Of a DNA stretch of 7,683 nucleotides, positions 6,528 to 7,683 are shown one piece after another. The stretch is from Cyclobacteriaceae bacterium (lineage in GTDB: Bacteria > Bacteroidota > Bacteroidia > Cytophagales > Cyclobacteriaceae): contig JALWRJ010000129.1 of NCBI GenBank assembly GCA_026994125.1, positions 1 to 7,683 of the forward strand, in the 5' to 3' direction. The notes beneath the pieces were generated by a model. The model was not told the origin of the DNA and searched no databases. It saw only the letters and a list, made by a program, of their open reading frames with translations. Position 1 is the stretch's first letter, and every line of letters begins with the position of its first letter. The position numbers were made by a program, and so were the translations under genes.

Positions 6528-7683
6528 CTATTCTGTTCTAAGTTTAACTACATTTTTAAATTGCCCACCTACCGGAGCAATGGTGGTATCTACCGCTCCG
6601 CGGCTTACACTTAAAATAATGCCCAGCGATAAACCTGTAAAAAGCAAGGAGGTACCTCCCATGCTTAAAAATGGCAAGGGCAGTCCGGTAATTGGCCCTA
6701 AACCAACTACTACACCCATATTTACCATAGCCTGTATAACCAAGGCAAAAGACAACCCTGCCGAAAGGAGACCACCAAAGGCTTTTTCGCTATTGGCAAC
6801 GGCTTTCATGCCCCGGTACAATAATGCCAGGTACAAAAACACAACTAGTATACCGCCTAACATGCCATATTCTTCTACAATAATGGCAAACACAAAATCA
6901 GAGTATGGGTGGGGCAAGAAATCTTTTTGGTCGCTTTTGCCAGGGCCTTTACCGGTAATACCACCCGAAGCAATCGCAATGCGAGCTTGCTCGGCCTGGT
7001 AGGGCAGTTTATCATCATTTAAAAAAGCTTGCACCCGGCTTTTAGCAGTAGCACCGCGTTGGCCAACCGCAATGGCTAAGGCTCCCGCCAGTACTCCTAC
7101 TAAAACCAGTAAACTTAAATATTTGAGTGGCACCCTTCCTATAAACATTATCAACATTACAGTTGCAAACAGCATAATGGCTGTAGAAAGGTCTGCCATG
7201 GCAATAAGCCCGCAGATAGTGCCACTCCATACCAACATGGGGATAAGTGTACTTTTAACATCGTCAATATTTTGTTGCCTTTTAGCCAACATGGCAGCAA
7301 TGCCGGCTATGAGTGATAGCTTAGCTAAATCGGAAGGTTGAAATACCTGGTTTATTACCGGAATGGTTATCCAGCGAGAGGCTTCGTTTAGGCTGGTGCC
7401 GGCAATCCAGGTATAAATAAGCAAGGGGATGGAAAGTGCCATGCCCAACTTAGCCAGGTTGGCATAGTAGCGGTAATCGATGTTGTGAGCCACCCACATT
7501 GCTACCAAACTAAGCCCAATAAGCAAGCTATGTTTTAGCAGGTAATACTCGGTACTTTCCATATTGCGATAGGCCAACGCACCGGTTGAACTATACACCA
7601 CAAACAAGCTGATAATTGCCAATGCAATGGCAATACCCCAAATAACCGGGTCGCCTTTTACATTATCGTGCAGCCATTCTTTT
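6528..7683 (-). CDS. ftsW: Septal peptidoglycan glycosyltransferase FtsW (5' partial)
   Basis: FtsW is the SEDS-family integral membrane polymerase that builds septal glycan strands from lipid II, working with a class B PBP. The frame is open to the right edge, so the start lies outside. The first visible residues, KEWLHDNVKGDPVIW, look like the cytoplasmic N-terminus, so probably only a few residues are missing. A TTG at 7622 would cut into the first membrane helix and is not the start. The 384 visible residues are strongly hydrophobic with about ten membrane spans. Family motifs, numbered from the first visible codon, are VVYSSTGALAY (28-38), NEASRWI (99-105), FQPSDLAK (114-121), GKGPGKSDQKDFLPHPYSDFVFA with the essential Asp at 262 (codon 6897-6899), IVEEYG, and PFLSMGGTSLL (337-347). 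RodA is the main alternative. Adjacency to murG and the dcw setting favour FtsW. Confidence 0.95.
   Translation of the reverse strand, partial: KEWLHDNVKGDPVIWGIAIALAIISLFVVYSSTGALAYRNMESTEYYLLKHSLLIGLSLVAMWVAHNIDYRYYANLAKLGMALSIPLLIYTWIAGTSLNEASRWITIPVINQVFQPSDLAKLSLIAGIAAMLAKRQQNIDDVKSTLIPMLVWSGTICGLIAMADLSTAIMLFATVMLIMFIGRVPLKYLSLLVLVGVLAGALAIAVGQRGATAKSRVQAFLNDDKLPYQAEQARIAIASGGITGKGPGKSDQKDFLPHPYSDFVFAIIVEEYGMLGGILVVFLYLALLYRGMKAVANSEKAFGGLLSAGLSFALVIQAMVNMGVVVGLGPITGLPLPFLSMGGTSLLFTGLSLGIILSVSRGAVDTTIAPVGGQFKNVVKLRTE

Noticed and set aside
7042..7230. Minus-strand 62-codon frame inside ftsW
   Set aside because: It is an out-of-frame reading of conserved ftsW sequence with no independent signal.
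7620..7622. TTG at 7622 as the ftsW start
   Set aside because: The frame continues to the right edge with a typical FtsW N-terminus, and this codon falls inside the first membrane helix.

Overview
The window is the distal half of a division and cell wall (dcw) gene cluster, read entirely on the minus strand. From right to left the order is ftsW (5' end cut by the window edge), murG, murC, ftsQ, ftsA, ftsZ. Gene order, the absence of ddl between murC and ftsQ, A-rich leaders without clear Shine-Dalgarno motifs, and the FtsZ, FtsA and FtsQ sequence style all point to a member of the Bacteroidota. I cannot assign an order or genus. No mobile element, CRISPR array, tRNA, rRNA or defence gene is visible.

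Layout: 1-127 (+) is the C-terminal tail of a convergent gene of uncertain identity. 128-343 is a convergent intergenic region with a plausible intrinsic terminator for the ftsZ transcript. 344-1867 is ftsZ. 1868-1957 is a 90-bp spacer containing a short degenerate heptamer repeat. 1958-3256 is ftsA. 3274-4041 is ftsQ, overlapping murC. 4025-5422 is murC, overlapping murG by ATGA. 5419-6525 is murG. 6528-7683 is ftsW.

The genes form one functional set. MurC makes UDP-MurNAc-L-Ala in the cytoplasm, MurG completes lipid II at the inner membrane face, and FtsW polymerises lipid II at the septum. FtsQ is part of the divisome scaffold, and FtsA tethers the cytokinetic polymer FtsZ to the membrane. 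Overlaps or gaps of at most 17 bp from ftsW through ftsA suggest a single translationally coupled transcript. ftsZ is set off by a longer spacer.

I found no undescribed system here. The most unusual feature is the murG start. The reading frame clearly encodes the essential N-terminal glycine-rich loop, yet between the preceding in-frame stop and that loop there is no ATG, GTG or TTG. An ATC sits exactly where an ATG would be expected, 2 bp after the ftsW stop. Smaller points are the heptamer repeat between ftsA and ftsZ, a long ftsZ 3' untranslated region, and C-terminal tails on FtsZ and FtsA.
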